32,768 nucleotides of DNA from NCBI GenBank assembly GCA_003211555.1, contig QCSH01000011.1, positions 1-32,768 of the forward strand, in the 5' to 3' direction. The stretch is from Pelagibacteraceae bacterium AG-470-G21 (GTDB lineage Bacteria > Pseudomonadota > Alphaproteobacteria > Pelagibacterales > Pelagibacteraceae). Positions 24,189 through 31,888 of this stretch are shown piece after piece (positions within the stretch are counted from its first letter, which is position 1; every line of letters begins with the position of its first letter). The translations under genes and the position numbers were made by a program. The notes beneath the pieces are model-generated. The model worked only from the letters and a program-made list of their open reading frames with translations, did not search any database and had not been told where the DNA came from.

Positions 24189-26033
24189 TTAAACGCCTTG
24201 TCTTTGCTTACTTTTTCCTTCTTTGTGAAGTTTTAAAGCATCTTCGTTTTCTTTTGTGGTTGGTATTTCTAAAGTTGGACTCTCCCAATATGCTGAACCT
24301 TCAAGCCATTCATAAGAATGTGTTTTTATAGAAATTAAGTAAGTCACATCAGATTTTTTTGCTCTTTTAAAAGCTTCTTCTAATTCGGATATTGATGATA
24401 CTTCTTCTGTTTTTGCCCCCATACTTTCAGCATGTTTTGCAAAATTTACTGGGACTAAATTTGGCGCTTTAGAACTGTTAAATAAGCAATTGAATTCTTT
24501 GCCACCTTTAAATAATTGGAGCCTGTTTATTACAGCATGACCTCCATTGTCACATAACACAATTATTAATTTATTGTTTGTAATAACTGATGAATAAATA
24601 TCAGAATTAAACAACAAGTATGATCCATCGCCAACAAAAGCTATTACATCTTTATCAGGATTGGCCATTTTAATACCCAAAGCACCAGAAATTTCATAAC
24701 TCATGCAACTAAAACCCCATTCTGTTTCATGAGTATTTAATTCTTTTGGTCGCCATATTTGAACAACTTCACCAACTAATCCTCCTGCAGCAGTAACTGC
24801 TATATCAGTAGGGTCTGAGTTACGATAAATTGCACCAACTGCATGAGCATAACTAGGAAGTTCTTGGTTTGTTGGTCCACTTTCTTTATCAACATAATCA
24901 TTCCAATTTTTTAATTCATCTCTGGATTTTTTATGCCACTCATCAGGAGCTTTCCATTCACCTAGTGCATTTGATAAATCTTGTAAAGTAACTTTGGCAT
25001 CTCCAATCACTGATTGTGCCAAGTGCTTATTTGCATCAAATCTAGAAACATTAATACTTACTAAAGAAAAATCTGGATTTTCAAAATTAGCCCATGATCC
25101 TGTTGTAAAATCTGCAAGCTTGGTTCCAACGGCAATTGCTAAATCAGTTTGTTTTGCTAAATTATTTGCTGCCTTTCCCCCCAGGCCTCCTATAGGACCC
25201 AAAAAATGAGAATGATCTCTTTTAATAGTAGAATATCCCATAACAGTTTGAGTTATTGGTATATTATGTTTGATTGCAAAATTACTTACATCATCCATAG
25301 CATCAGAATAAAAAACACCCCCACCAGAAATTAATAAAGGATTTTTTGAATTTTTTATTTTTTCTGCTGCTTCTTTAATTTGAAAATCATCAGGCCTAGG
25401 TCTTCTTATGTTATGAACTTTTTCTTTAAAAAATTCCTCTGGATATTCATAAACTTCTCCTTGAACATCTTGAGATAATGACAAACAAGCTGGGCCACAG
25501 TCTGCTGGATCCAACATAGTTTGAATGGCTTGAGGTAATGTTTGCAAAATTTGTTCTGGTCTTGTTATTCTATCAAAGTACTTTGTTACAGATTTAAAGG
25601 CATCATTAGCAGTAACACCTGGATTATTGAAATGTTCTACTTGCTGTAATACTGGATCAGGTATTCTATTTGCGTAAGTATCTCCAGGTAAAAATAATAT
25701 TGGAAGCCTATTACTCATAGCAACAGCTGAAGCTGTTACCATGTTAGTTGATCCAGGACCAACTGAGCTTGTTGCAACAAAAAATTGTTTCCTTCTTTTG
25801 GCTCTTGCATAAGCAATCCCTGTTAGAGCCATATTTTGCTCATGGTGACCTCTGTATGTTGGAAGTTTATCCTGATTTTCTTGTAATGCCTGGCCTAAAC
25901 ATGCAACATTTCCATGTCCAAAAATTCCAAATGCTCCAGCAAATAGCTGCTCTTTTTTACCATCTATTAAAATTTTTTGAGCAATAAGATGTTTTATTAT
26001 TGCATGAGCACAAGTGAGCTTTATTTTTTTCAT
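24189..26033 (-). CDS. iolD: 3D-(3,5/4)-trihydroxycyclohexane-1,2-dione hydrolase
   Basis: Thiamine diphosphate enzyme that opens the ring of the dehydrated inosose to 5-deoxy-glucuronate in inositol breakdown. 614 residues with the three-domain acetolactate-synthase fold. IolD landmarks: FAGAFGIFGHGNVACLGQAL at 31-50, YRGHHEQNMA with cofactor Glu65, TSSVGPGSTNMVTASAVAMSNRLP, LPGDTYANRIPDPVLQQ, and the ThDP motif GDG (468-470) with Asn496 in LCDNGG. I place the start at ATG 26033 (MKKIKLTCAHAI); the longer ORF begins inside the divergent aldehyde dehydrogenase gene. First gene of the unit running to the importer. Confidence 0.93.
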   Translation of the reverse strand: MKKIKLTCAHAIIKHLIAQKILIDGKKEQLFAGAFGIFGHGNVACLGQALQENQDKLPTYRGHHEQNMALTGIAYARAKRRKQFFVATSSVGPGSTNMVTASAVAMSNRLPILFLPGDTYANRIPDPVLQQVEHFNNPGVTANDAFKSVTKYFDRITRPEQILQTLPQAIQTMLDPADCGPACLSLSQDVQGEVYEYPEEFFKEKVHNIRRPRPDDFQIKEAAEKIKNSKNPLLISGGGVFYSDAMDDVSNFAIKHNIPITQTVMGYSTIKRDHSHFLGPIGGLGGKAANNLAKQTDLAIAVGTKLADFTTGSWANFENPDFSLVSINVSRFDANKHLAQSVIGDAKVTLQDLSNALGEWKAPDEWHKKSRDELKNWNDYVDKESGPTNQELPSYAHAVGAIYRNSDPTDIAVTAAGGLVGEVVQIWRPKELNTHETEWGFSCMSYEISGALGIKMANPDKDVIAFVGDGSYLLFNSDIYSSVITNNKLIIVLCDNGGHAVINRLQLFKGGKEFNCLFNSSKAPNLVPVNFAKHAESMGAKTEEVSSISELEEAFKRAKKSDVTYLISIKTHSYEWLEGSAYWESPTLEIPTTKENEDALKLHKEGKSKQRQGV

Positions 26034-26085
26034 TAATCTATATATAAATCTGTAACTTTTAATAATTAAACACAATTTAAAAAAT
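26034..26085. promoter_or_regulatory. Divergent promoter region iolD / aldehyde dehydrogenase
   Basis: 52-base gap between two oppositely transcribed catabolic operons, so both promoters must lie in or next to it. It is almost pure AT with TATATA-like stretches but no distinct -35 box or operator repeat that I can defend. The TGTTA/TAACA half-sites found at 18693-18722 do not recur here as a palindrome. Confidence 0.4.
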
Positions 26086-27528
26086 ATGTATAGCAATTTT
26101 GGTCAATTCATTGATGGTAAGTGGCAGCAAGCAGAAAAAAAAGAAACTTATAAAGTTATAAATCCAGCGACAGAGGAAATAATAGGTGAAGCTTCAAAAG
26201 CGTCATCTGCTGATGTTCAAAAAGCACTAAAATCTGCAGAGAAGGGACTAGAAATTTGGAAAAATACCACTCCATGGCAAAGGTCGTATGTAATTAGAAA
26301 AATTGCTGATTTGATGAGAGAACGAAAAGATTTATTAGCAAAGTGGCTTGCTCTAGAAGTTGGTAAACCCTTTAAGGAAGCCATAGGAGAAGTTGGAGGA
26401 GGTGCAGATATTTTCGAATGGAATGCAGAAGAAACTAAAAGAATTTATGGACAAACTTTACAAAGTAGATTTCCTGAAACAAGAGTACATGTATATTATC
26501 AACCTGTTGGTGTTGTTGCTGCATTAGTTCCATGGAATTTTCCAATTGTTTTAGCATCAAGAAAAATATCAACTGCATTAGCTGCGGGTTGCTCTGTTAT
26601 TTGTAAGCCAGACGTAATCACTCCAGGCGCCGTAATGGAATTAGTTAATATTTGTAAAGATGCTGGAGTCCCTGACGGTGTTGTTAATTTACTTTCTGGT
26701 GATCCAGCAGAAATCTCAAATGAACTATTAGAATCTGATATAATTAAGAAAGTTTCTATAACTGGTTCTACAAGAGTTGGTAAATTAATTTTGAAGAAAG
26801 CTGCAGATAAGGTTCAGAGAGTTACAATGGAATTAAGCGGTCATTCTCCTTTCATCGTATTTGACGATGTAGATATGAATAAAGTTGCAGATATGGCAAT
26901 AACTGCAAAATTTCGTAATAATGGACAAGTTTGTATATCACCAAATAGATTTTATATACAAGAAAATAGAAAAGACGAATTTGTAAATGCTTTTGTTGAT
27001 AGGGCAAAAAAATTGAAGATAGGGAATGGCATGGATGACGGTACTGACTTAGGGCCTTTAACAACAGCAAAACGATTAGAGGAAATAGAAAAACTAGTAG
27101 AGACCACTAAGAGCGAGGGTGCTAAAGTTGTCATGGGTGGAGGAAGGCCCGCTGGATTTAATAAAGGATACTTTTTTGAGCCCACAGTATTTGATGATGT
27201 CAAAGATAATTTTACCATAATGAAAGAAGAGCCATTTGGACCTTTAGTTCCTGTTTTAACATTTAAAAATTTTGAAGAAGTAGTTGCGAGAGCTAATGAC
27301 AACGATCTTGGACTATGTAGTTACGTTTATACTAACTCTATGGATCAAGCTAACAGAGCATCAGAGATGATGGAGACTGGATGTGTTGCAGTAAATACAG
27401 CTGCAGTTGCAGTTGCAGAAGCCCCATTTGGAGGAATAAAACAAACTGGATATGGTCGTGAAGGTGGATCAATGGCTATTAAAGATTACCTTAATGTAAA
27501 ATACACACACATGGGTCTAAAAACCTAA
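26086..27528 (+). CDS. NAD(P)-dependent aldehyde dehydrogenase (SSADH/GabD-like)
   Basis: Oxidises an aldehyde to an acid; 480 residues, normal ALDH length. Active-site residues: Asn151 (PWNFP), Lys174, general base Glu249 (MELSG) and nucleophile Cys283 (NNGQVCISPNRFY). The block FIVFDDVDMNKVADMAITAKFRNNGQVC is of the succinate-semialdehyde/glycolaldehyde type and not the IolA/MmsA type, so it is not the usual inositol-pathway enzyme. Two odd positions: KPDVITPGA where most ALDHs have KPAExTP, and ELSG for ELGG. Malonate semialdehyde, a uronate-type aldehyde or lactaldehyde are possible substrates. Starts a plus-strand operon; the aldolase gene follows after four bases. Confidence 0.9.
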   Translation: MYSNFGQFIDGKWQQAEKKETYKVINPATEEIIGEASKASSADVQKALKSAEKGLEIWKNTTPWQRSYVIRKIADLMRERKDLLAKWLALEVGKPFKEAIGEVGGGADIFEWNAEETKRIYGQTLQSRFPETRVHVYYQPVGVVAALVPWNFPIVLASRKISTALAAGCSVICKPDVITPGAVMELVNICKDAGVPDGVVNLLSGDPAEISNELLESDIIKKVSITGSTRVGKLILKKAADKVQRVTMELSGHSPFIVFDDVDMNKVADMAITAKFRNNGQVCISPNRFYIQENRKDEFVNAFVDRAKKLKIGNGMDDGTDLGPLTTAKRLEEIEKLVETTKSEGAKVVMGGGRPAGFNKGYFFEPTVFDDVKDNFTIMKEEPFGPLVPVLTFKNFEEVVARANDNDLGLCSYVYTNSMDQANRASEMMETGCVAVNTAAVAVAEAPFGGIKQTGYGREGGSMAIKDYLNVKYTHMGLKT

Positions 27529-27532
27529 TTTA

Positions 27533-28324
27533 ATGAGAAAAAATAAGGCTAAAGAAATTATCAAAGCTGGTAAAGCGGTGATTAATGGTTGGTTACAAAT
27601 ACCAAGTACAGTTTCAGCAGAGACAATGGCCCAACAAGGTTGGGACACATTAACTATAGATATGCAGCATGGATTAGTTGATTACACTAATGCAATGCCC
27701 ATGATGCAAGTAATATCTGCAACAGAAATAGTTCCCATGGCAAGAGTTAATTGGAATGAACCTGGTCAAATAATGAAAATATTAGACGCTGGATGTTATG
27801 GGATTATCTGCCCCATGGTTAGTAATAGAAATGAAGCAGAACGATTTGTACAGGCTTGCAGATATCCACCTGATGGATACAGAAGTTTTGGTCCAATGAG
27901 AGGCCTAATTTACGGTGGAGCTGATTATGCTGATCATGCCAACAATGAGATATTAAAAATGGCAATGATTGAAACAAAAGAAGCGCTAGAAAATCTAGAT
28001 GCTATAATGAGTACTCCTGGATTAGATGGTATCTACATTGGTCCAGCAGACTTAAGTCTAGCAATTGGAGAGAAACCTGGTTTTGATAAGGGAGAGGATA
28101 CTAAAGCTTATTCACAGATACTGAGAATATTAGAACATGCAAAAAAGAATAACATATTTGCCGGCATCCATAATGGTAGTACAGATTATGCAAAAAAAAT
28201 GATTGAAAAAGGTTTTCAATTTGTAACTGTTGGAGCAGATTCAAGATTTATAAGTAATGGAGCAAAAAGCACAGTTGAAGAATTAAAAGGAACTGCAAAA
28301 TCAGAGTTATCAAAAGCCTATTAG
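27533..28324 (+). CDS. HpcH/HpaI family class II aldolase
   Basis: Cleaves a 2-keto-3-deoxy-type acid to pyruvate (or related oxoacid) plus an aldehyde, using a divalent metal. 263 residues, (beta/alpha)8 barrel. Seen: TIDMQHGLVD with His46, substrate Arg71 in MARVNW, IICPMVSN, and metal ligands Glu147 (MIETKE) and Asp173 (IGPADLSL). The RSFGPMRG segment is typical of the sugar-acid (KDR/GarL) and citramalyl-type branch. Four bases after the aldehyde dehydrogenase stop, so made with it. Together they could split a deoxy sugar acid and oxidise the aldehyde released. Substrate not determined. Confidence 0.88.
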   Translation: MRKNKAKEIIKAGKAVINGWLQIPSTVSAETMAQQGWDTLTIDMQHGLVDYTNAMPMMQVISATEIVPMARVNWNEPGQIMKILDAGCYGIICPMVSNRNEAERFVQACRYPPDGYRSFGPMRGLIYGGADYADHANNEILKMAMIETKEALENLDAIMSTPGLDGIYIGPADLSLAIGEKPGFDKGEDTKAYSQILRILEHAKKNNIFAGIHNGSTDYAKKMIEKGFQFVTVGADSRFISNGAKSTVEELKGTAKSELSKAY

Positions 28325-28356
28325 AGATTTAAGTTATAAAAAGAAAATTAAAAAAA

Positions 28357-29313
28357 ATGAAAAAAATCTTAATAATAGGATCAATACATAATCATGGCAT
28401 AGATTTATTAAAGGAAAATAAAAATTTTGAATTTGAGGTTGTTGATAATACAGATGCTGAATTTTTAAAAAATAAAATAATAGGTTTTGATGCAGTGAGT
28501 GTTAGAACTTCAAAAATATCTAAAGAAATTATAAACTCTGCGAAAAATTTAAAAATAATATCAAGACATGGAGTTGGCTACGATAATATTGACCTATCGG
28601 CCATTAAAGATAACAATATTACTTTAGCAATTACAGCTACCGCAAATGCTCAAGCAGTTGCAGAACATGTTTTATTCATGCTATTCAATATTGCTAAAAG
28701 AAATAATATGTACAACGATAGTGTTAAATCTGGAAAATTTGAAGAAAGAACTAAACTTCCAAAAACTATTGAATTATGGAATAAAAATATCTTGATAGCT
28801 GGATTTGGTAGAATTGGAAAATGTTTATTGAAAAAATGCAAAGGTTTGGAAATGAATATTTTTGTTTATGATCCTTTTATTAGTAATGAGGAAATTGAGA
28901 AACTTGGAGGAGCTAAAGTTGAAAATTTAGAGACATCATTAGGTAAAATGGATGCCATTTCAATTCACATGCCATTAAATGACAAAACTAACCATTTGAT
29001 TGATTATGATATGATTAAAAAAATGAAAAAAAATTGTATTTTAATTAATGCTGCAAGAGGTGGTATCATTAATGAAGAAGACCTTAACAAAGCATTAAAT
29101 GAAAATTTAATATTTGGAGCTGGATTGGATGTTTTTGAAAAAGAACCTCCATCACTCGATAATCCTTTACTTAAAAATGATAAAGCATTTTTAAGCCCTC
29201 ATTCTGCTGTATTTACTGAAGAATGTTTGTCTAGGATGGGTATTGAAACAATACAAAATATAATTGATTTTTTTGAGGATAATTTGGACAACTCGAAAAT
29301 TGTAAAAATCTGA
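28357..29313 (+). CDS. D-2-hydroxyacid dehydrogenase (SerA/hydroxypyruvate reductase-like)
   Basis: NAD-dependent 2-hydroxyacid dehydrogenase, 318 residues with no C-terminal ACT domain. Nucleotide loop GFGRIG at 149-154, catalytic Arg234 (NAARGG), Glu263 (EKEP) and His282 (SPHSA), all present; SRHGVGYDNID at 69-79 is the usual substrate loop. It could reduce hydroxypyruvate or glyoxylate, or oxidise a sugar-derived hydroxyacid. It differs strongly from the family member at 22004. It follows the aldolase after 32 bases and its stop TGA shares a base with the ATG of the next gene (TGATG). Confidence 0.87.
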   Translation: MKKILIIGSIHNHGIDLLKENKNFEFEVVDNTDAEFLKNKIIGFDAVSVRTSKISKEIINSAKNLKIISRHGVGYDNIDLSAIKDNNITLAITATANAQAVAEHVLFMLFNIAKRNNMYNDSVKSGKFEERTKLPKTIELWNKNILIAGFGRIGKCLLKKCKGLEMNIFVYDPFISNEEIEKLGGAKVENLETSLGKMDAISIHMPLNDKTNHLIDYDMIKKMKKNCILINAARGGIINEEDLNKALNENLIFGAGLDVFEKEPPSLDNPLLKNDKAFLSPHSAVFTEECLSRMGIETIQNIIDFFEDNLDNSKIVKI

Positions 29314-29813
29314 TGAGTTTAAAACTTAAAAACTTTGGATTTTTGGAATTTCTTATAATTATTTCAGCAGTTTATGTTGTTGGTATGCTGATATGGACCG
29401 CTAGCACGAGACCTGAAGTTGAGGCACGAGCCAATTTGGTCAAAGAAAATCACAAAAAAGTCGTCGACTTTATTAACGGTGAGATAAACAAATGTGGAAA
29501 TAACGATGAAGGTAAATTTACAATATGGGGAGATCCTTGTAATGCAGAATGGATTGCTGAAAAGGTTGTTAGTTATATTAATAATAATCTTCAAATAAAA
29601 AATCCATTTTCGGATGACAATAAAGTAAAAACAGACCCTGATCCAAGAATTAAAGCTGAAGGAAAAGCTGGTCAATCTGTAGAGATGGGTGTTATCTTTC
29701 TAATGTCCTCAAATTTTATGTCTGATCCAGGATCGGAATGGATAGTTGGAACATGTTTTAAATCACCGTGTGTTGCTGCAGGTAACAATGAATTAACTTC
29801 TTTGTATAGATAA
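29313..29813 (+). CDS. Small membrane-anchored protein with pilin-like N-terminus, unrecognised
   Basis: 166 residues; family not recognised. Residues 8-29 form one hydrophobic segment preceded by basic MSLKLK, followed by a charged amphipathic helix (PEVEARANLVKENHKKVVDFINGEI). This outline resembles type IV pilins and pseudopilins, but Glu is at position 3 after the Gly-Phe junction, not the usual 5. The outer part has four Cys (61, 76, 148, 153), arranged as two close-to-paired sets that could form disulfides in the periplasm. Start and stop overlap with the dehydrogenase gene shows translational coupling, which is odd for a pilus component. Convergent with iolE without a gap. Confidence 0.65.
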   Translation: MSLKLKNFGFLEFLIIISAVYVVGMLIWTASTRPEVEARANLVKENHKKVVDFINGEINKCGNNDEGKFTIWGDPCNAEWIAEKVVSYINNNLQIKNPFSDDNKVKTDPDPRIKAEGKAGQSVEMGVIFLMSSNFMSDPGSEWIVGTCFKSPCVAAGNNELTSLYR

Positions 29814-30716
29814 TTAATTATTAATAATATCTATGTTAGCACTTTTTAAAGTTTTAACTAAATAACTATATCCAATTTTAGCATATTCAAGTGGATTTGC
29901 TTTTGCTGGATCTTGTTCAGCTTCAACAACTAACCAACCTGAATAATTTTGAGCTTTAAGTAAATCAAAAAATGGTTTGTAATCTATACAACCATCACCT
30001 GGAACTGTAAACGCACCCTCTAGAAAGGCTTTTCGAAAGCTATAATCATTTTGTAATGATTTATCCAAAATATTTTTTCTCATATCTTTACAATGAATAT
30101 GAATTATCCTTTCTTTGAATTCTTTATAAATTTTTAAACTATCGCCTCTTGCAAATAGCATATGCCCTGTGTCTAAAGTTAGTTTTACACTGTTATCTGT
30201 ATTTTCTAAAAGTTTTCTAGTATCTTCTTCACTTTCAATACATGTGCCCATATGATGATGATATGCAAGTGGCATTGCTTGATCTTCTAAATACTTACCC
30301 ATTTCTGAAATTTTTTTATAATATTTTTTAGACTCTTCTAAATCCATTTTTGGACGTTCAGACAACTTAGTATGCAGATTTCCTTGGATTGAACCATAAA
30401 CTTCTGCGAATACTATGCAAGGTGCATTACAATCTTTAAATAATTTTAATTGATTTTGTATATTATCCTTCTCTTCCTTAAATGTATTTTTTCTTAAGTT
30501 AGCTCCGTACCAACCAGAACATAGATTTAAATTATATTTACTTAATATTGGAATTAATTCTTGAGATGTTTTTGGAAATTTACCCCCAGACTCTATACCT
30601 TGGAAACCTGCTAGACTTGCCTCAGAGAGACATTGTTCAAGAGGTGTATCTCCACCTAACTCAGGCATGTCATCGTTACTCCAAGCAATTGGTGCAATAC
30701 CTAATTTTACTGACAT
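29814..30716 (-). CDS. iolE: 2-keto-myo-inositol (inosose) dehydratase
   Basis: Removes water from scyllo-inosose to give the cyclohexane dione used by IolD. 300 residues, xylose-isomerase-like TIM barrel. IolE landmarks in order: GIAPIAWSNDDMPELGGDTP at the N-terminus, GFQGIESGGKFP, CSGWYGA, YHHHMGT at 152-158, LDTGHMLFA, HIHCKDMR near 206-213, PGDGCIDY and VVEAEQDPAKANPLEYA near 263-279. The metal-binding His, Asp and Glu residues are in these blocks. Single minus-strand gene squeezed between two plus-strand operons; only 26 bases separate its start from the divergent Gfo gene. Its last codon abuts the stop of the pilin-like gene. Confidence 0.94.
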   Translation of the reverse strand: MSVKLGIAPIAWSNDDMPELGGDTPLEQCLSEASLAGFQGIESGGKFPKTSQELIPILSKYNLNLCSGWYGANLRKNTFKEEKDNIQNQLKLFKDCNAPCIVFAEVYGSIQGNLHTKLSERPKMDLEESKKYYKKISEMGKYLEDQAMPLAYHHHMGTCIESEEDTRKLLENTDNSVKLTLDTGHMLFARGDSLKIYKEFKERIIHIHCKDMRKNILDKSLQNDYSFRKAFLEGAFTVPGDGCIDYKPFFDLLKAQNYSGWLVVEAEQDPAKANPLEYAKIGYSYLVKTLKSANIDIINN

Positions 30717-30742
30717 AAATAATAGTTTTGTTATGATATTAG

Positions 30743-31888
30743 ATGGTTCAAAAAATTAAACCTAAAAAATTTAAACTTGGTATAGTCGGTGGAGGTCCTG
30801 AATCTTGGATTGGTCATGTTCACAGAATTTCATCTCGCTATGATGATAGATATGAAATTGTTGCAGGAGTATTTTCTAGAAGTGTTGATAAATCTAGACG
30901 ATTTGGACAAAGTATAGGTTTAAATAAATTGAGGTGTTATTCAAACTTCAAAGAAATGTCTGAAAAAGAGGCGAAGCGAAAAGATGGTATTGATGTTGTA
31001 GCTATAATGACCCCACCATCAAGCCATCAAATCATCGCTGAAAATTTTATTAAAAAAAATATACATGTTATTTCTGACAAACCATTTGCTGGCAATCTAA
31101 GTCAGGCAAGAAAGCTTTATAAAACAATAAAGAGTAACAAAAAAATCAAATATGCGCTTACTCATAATTATTCCTCTTACCCAATGGTTAGAGAAGCAAA
31201 ACGGTTGGTTGAAAAAGGAAAAATTGGAAATGTTGAGTATATCAATGTTGAATATGTTCAAGACTGGACGGACGGCAATAAAATTTCAAAAAAAAATTCA
31301 AAAAAAATATTTAAATGGAAGGTTGATAAAAAAATTGTAGGTATATCTGCTGTACTTAATGAAATAGGATCACATGCATATCATCTAGCTATATATATTT
31401 CAGGATTGAAAGGAGAAAAATTAATAGCAGATGTTAATAAATATTCTAAAGATGTAGATATGGATAATAATGCACAAGTTTTAGTTAATTTTAATAAAGG
31501 TGCTAAAGGAATTATATGGACTTGTGTAACAGCTAAAGGTGGTGTTTATGGATTAAGAATTAGAGTTTATGGCTCTAAAGGTAGCTTGGAATGGGTTCAG
31601 AATGATCCTAACTATTTAAAATTTAATCCTAGCAAAGGAGCAGTAAAATTTTTAGAAAGAGGATATACAAATGCGAACTTTTCAAAAAAATTCTCCAGAA
31701 TAAAATTTGGACATCCCGAAGGATACCTAGATGCTTTTGCAAATATATATAAGGAGTTTTCTGATTATTTAAAGACCAATACAAAAAAGAGATTTTATTT
31801 TCCAAATGAAGATGAGGGATTGGAAACCGCAAAATTTATTGACGCTTGTAAAAAATCGTCTCAAAAAAAACAATGGGTAAAAATTTAA
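30743..31888 (+). CDS. Gfo/Idh/MocA family oxidoreductase, atypical active site
   Basis: Probable NAD(P)-dependent sugar or cyclitol dehydrogenase, 381 residues. Rossmann loop GIVGGGPESWIGHVH at residues 13-27; the lysine motif is DKP (112-114) rather than EKP. The second catalytic block reads LNEIGSHAYHLA, with Glu where many relatives have Asp and with the His kept. The MTPPSSHQIIAE and THNYSSYPMVREAK segments are typical of the family. ATG at 30743; an ATG ten bases upstream is out of frame. It overlaps iolG by 16 bases, so the two are coupled and may act on related cyclitols. Substrate unknown. Confidence 0.87.
   Translation: MVQKIKPKKFKLGIVGGGPESWIGHVHRISSRYDDRYEIVAGVFSRSVDKSRRFGQSIGLNKLRCYSNFKEMSEKEAKRKDGIDVVAIMTPPSSHQIIAENFIKKNIHVISDKPFAGNLSQARKLYKTIKSNKKIKYALTHNYSSYPMVREAKRLVEKGKIGNVEYINVEYVQDWTDGNKISKKNSKKIFKWKVDKKIVGISAVLNEIGSHAYHLAIYISGLKGEKLIADVNKYSKDVDMDNNAQVLVNFNKGAKGIIWTCVTAKGGVYGLRIRVYGSKGSLEWVQNDPNYLKFNPSKGAVKFLERGYTNANFSKKFSRIKFGHPEGYLDAFANIYKEFSDYLKTNTKKRFYFPNEDEGLETAKFIDACKKSSQKKQWVKI

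Noticed and set aside
26034-26096. Longer iolD reading frame starting at 26096
   Set aside because: It runs into the divergent aldehyde dehydrogenase gene and adds a hydrophobic stretch foreign to IolD; MKKIKLT at 26033 matches the family N-terminus.
26852-27302. Minus-strand open frames inside the aldehyde dehydrogenase gene
   Set aside because: They are shadows of a conserved coding frame, with no recognisable domains or SD.
30733-30735. ATG upstream of the Gfo gene as a start codon or leader peptide
   Set aside because: It is out of frame with the Gfo gene, reads only eight codons before a stop, and has no SD.
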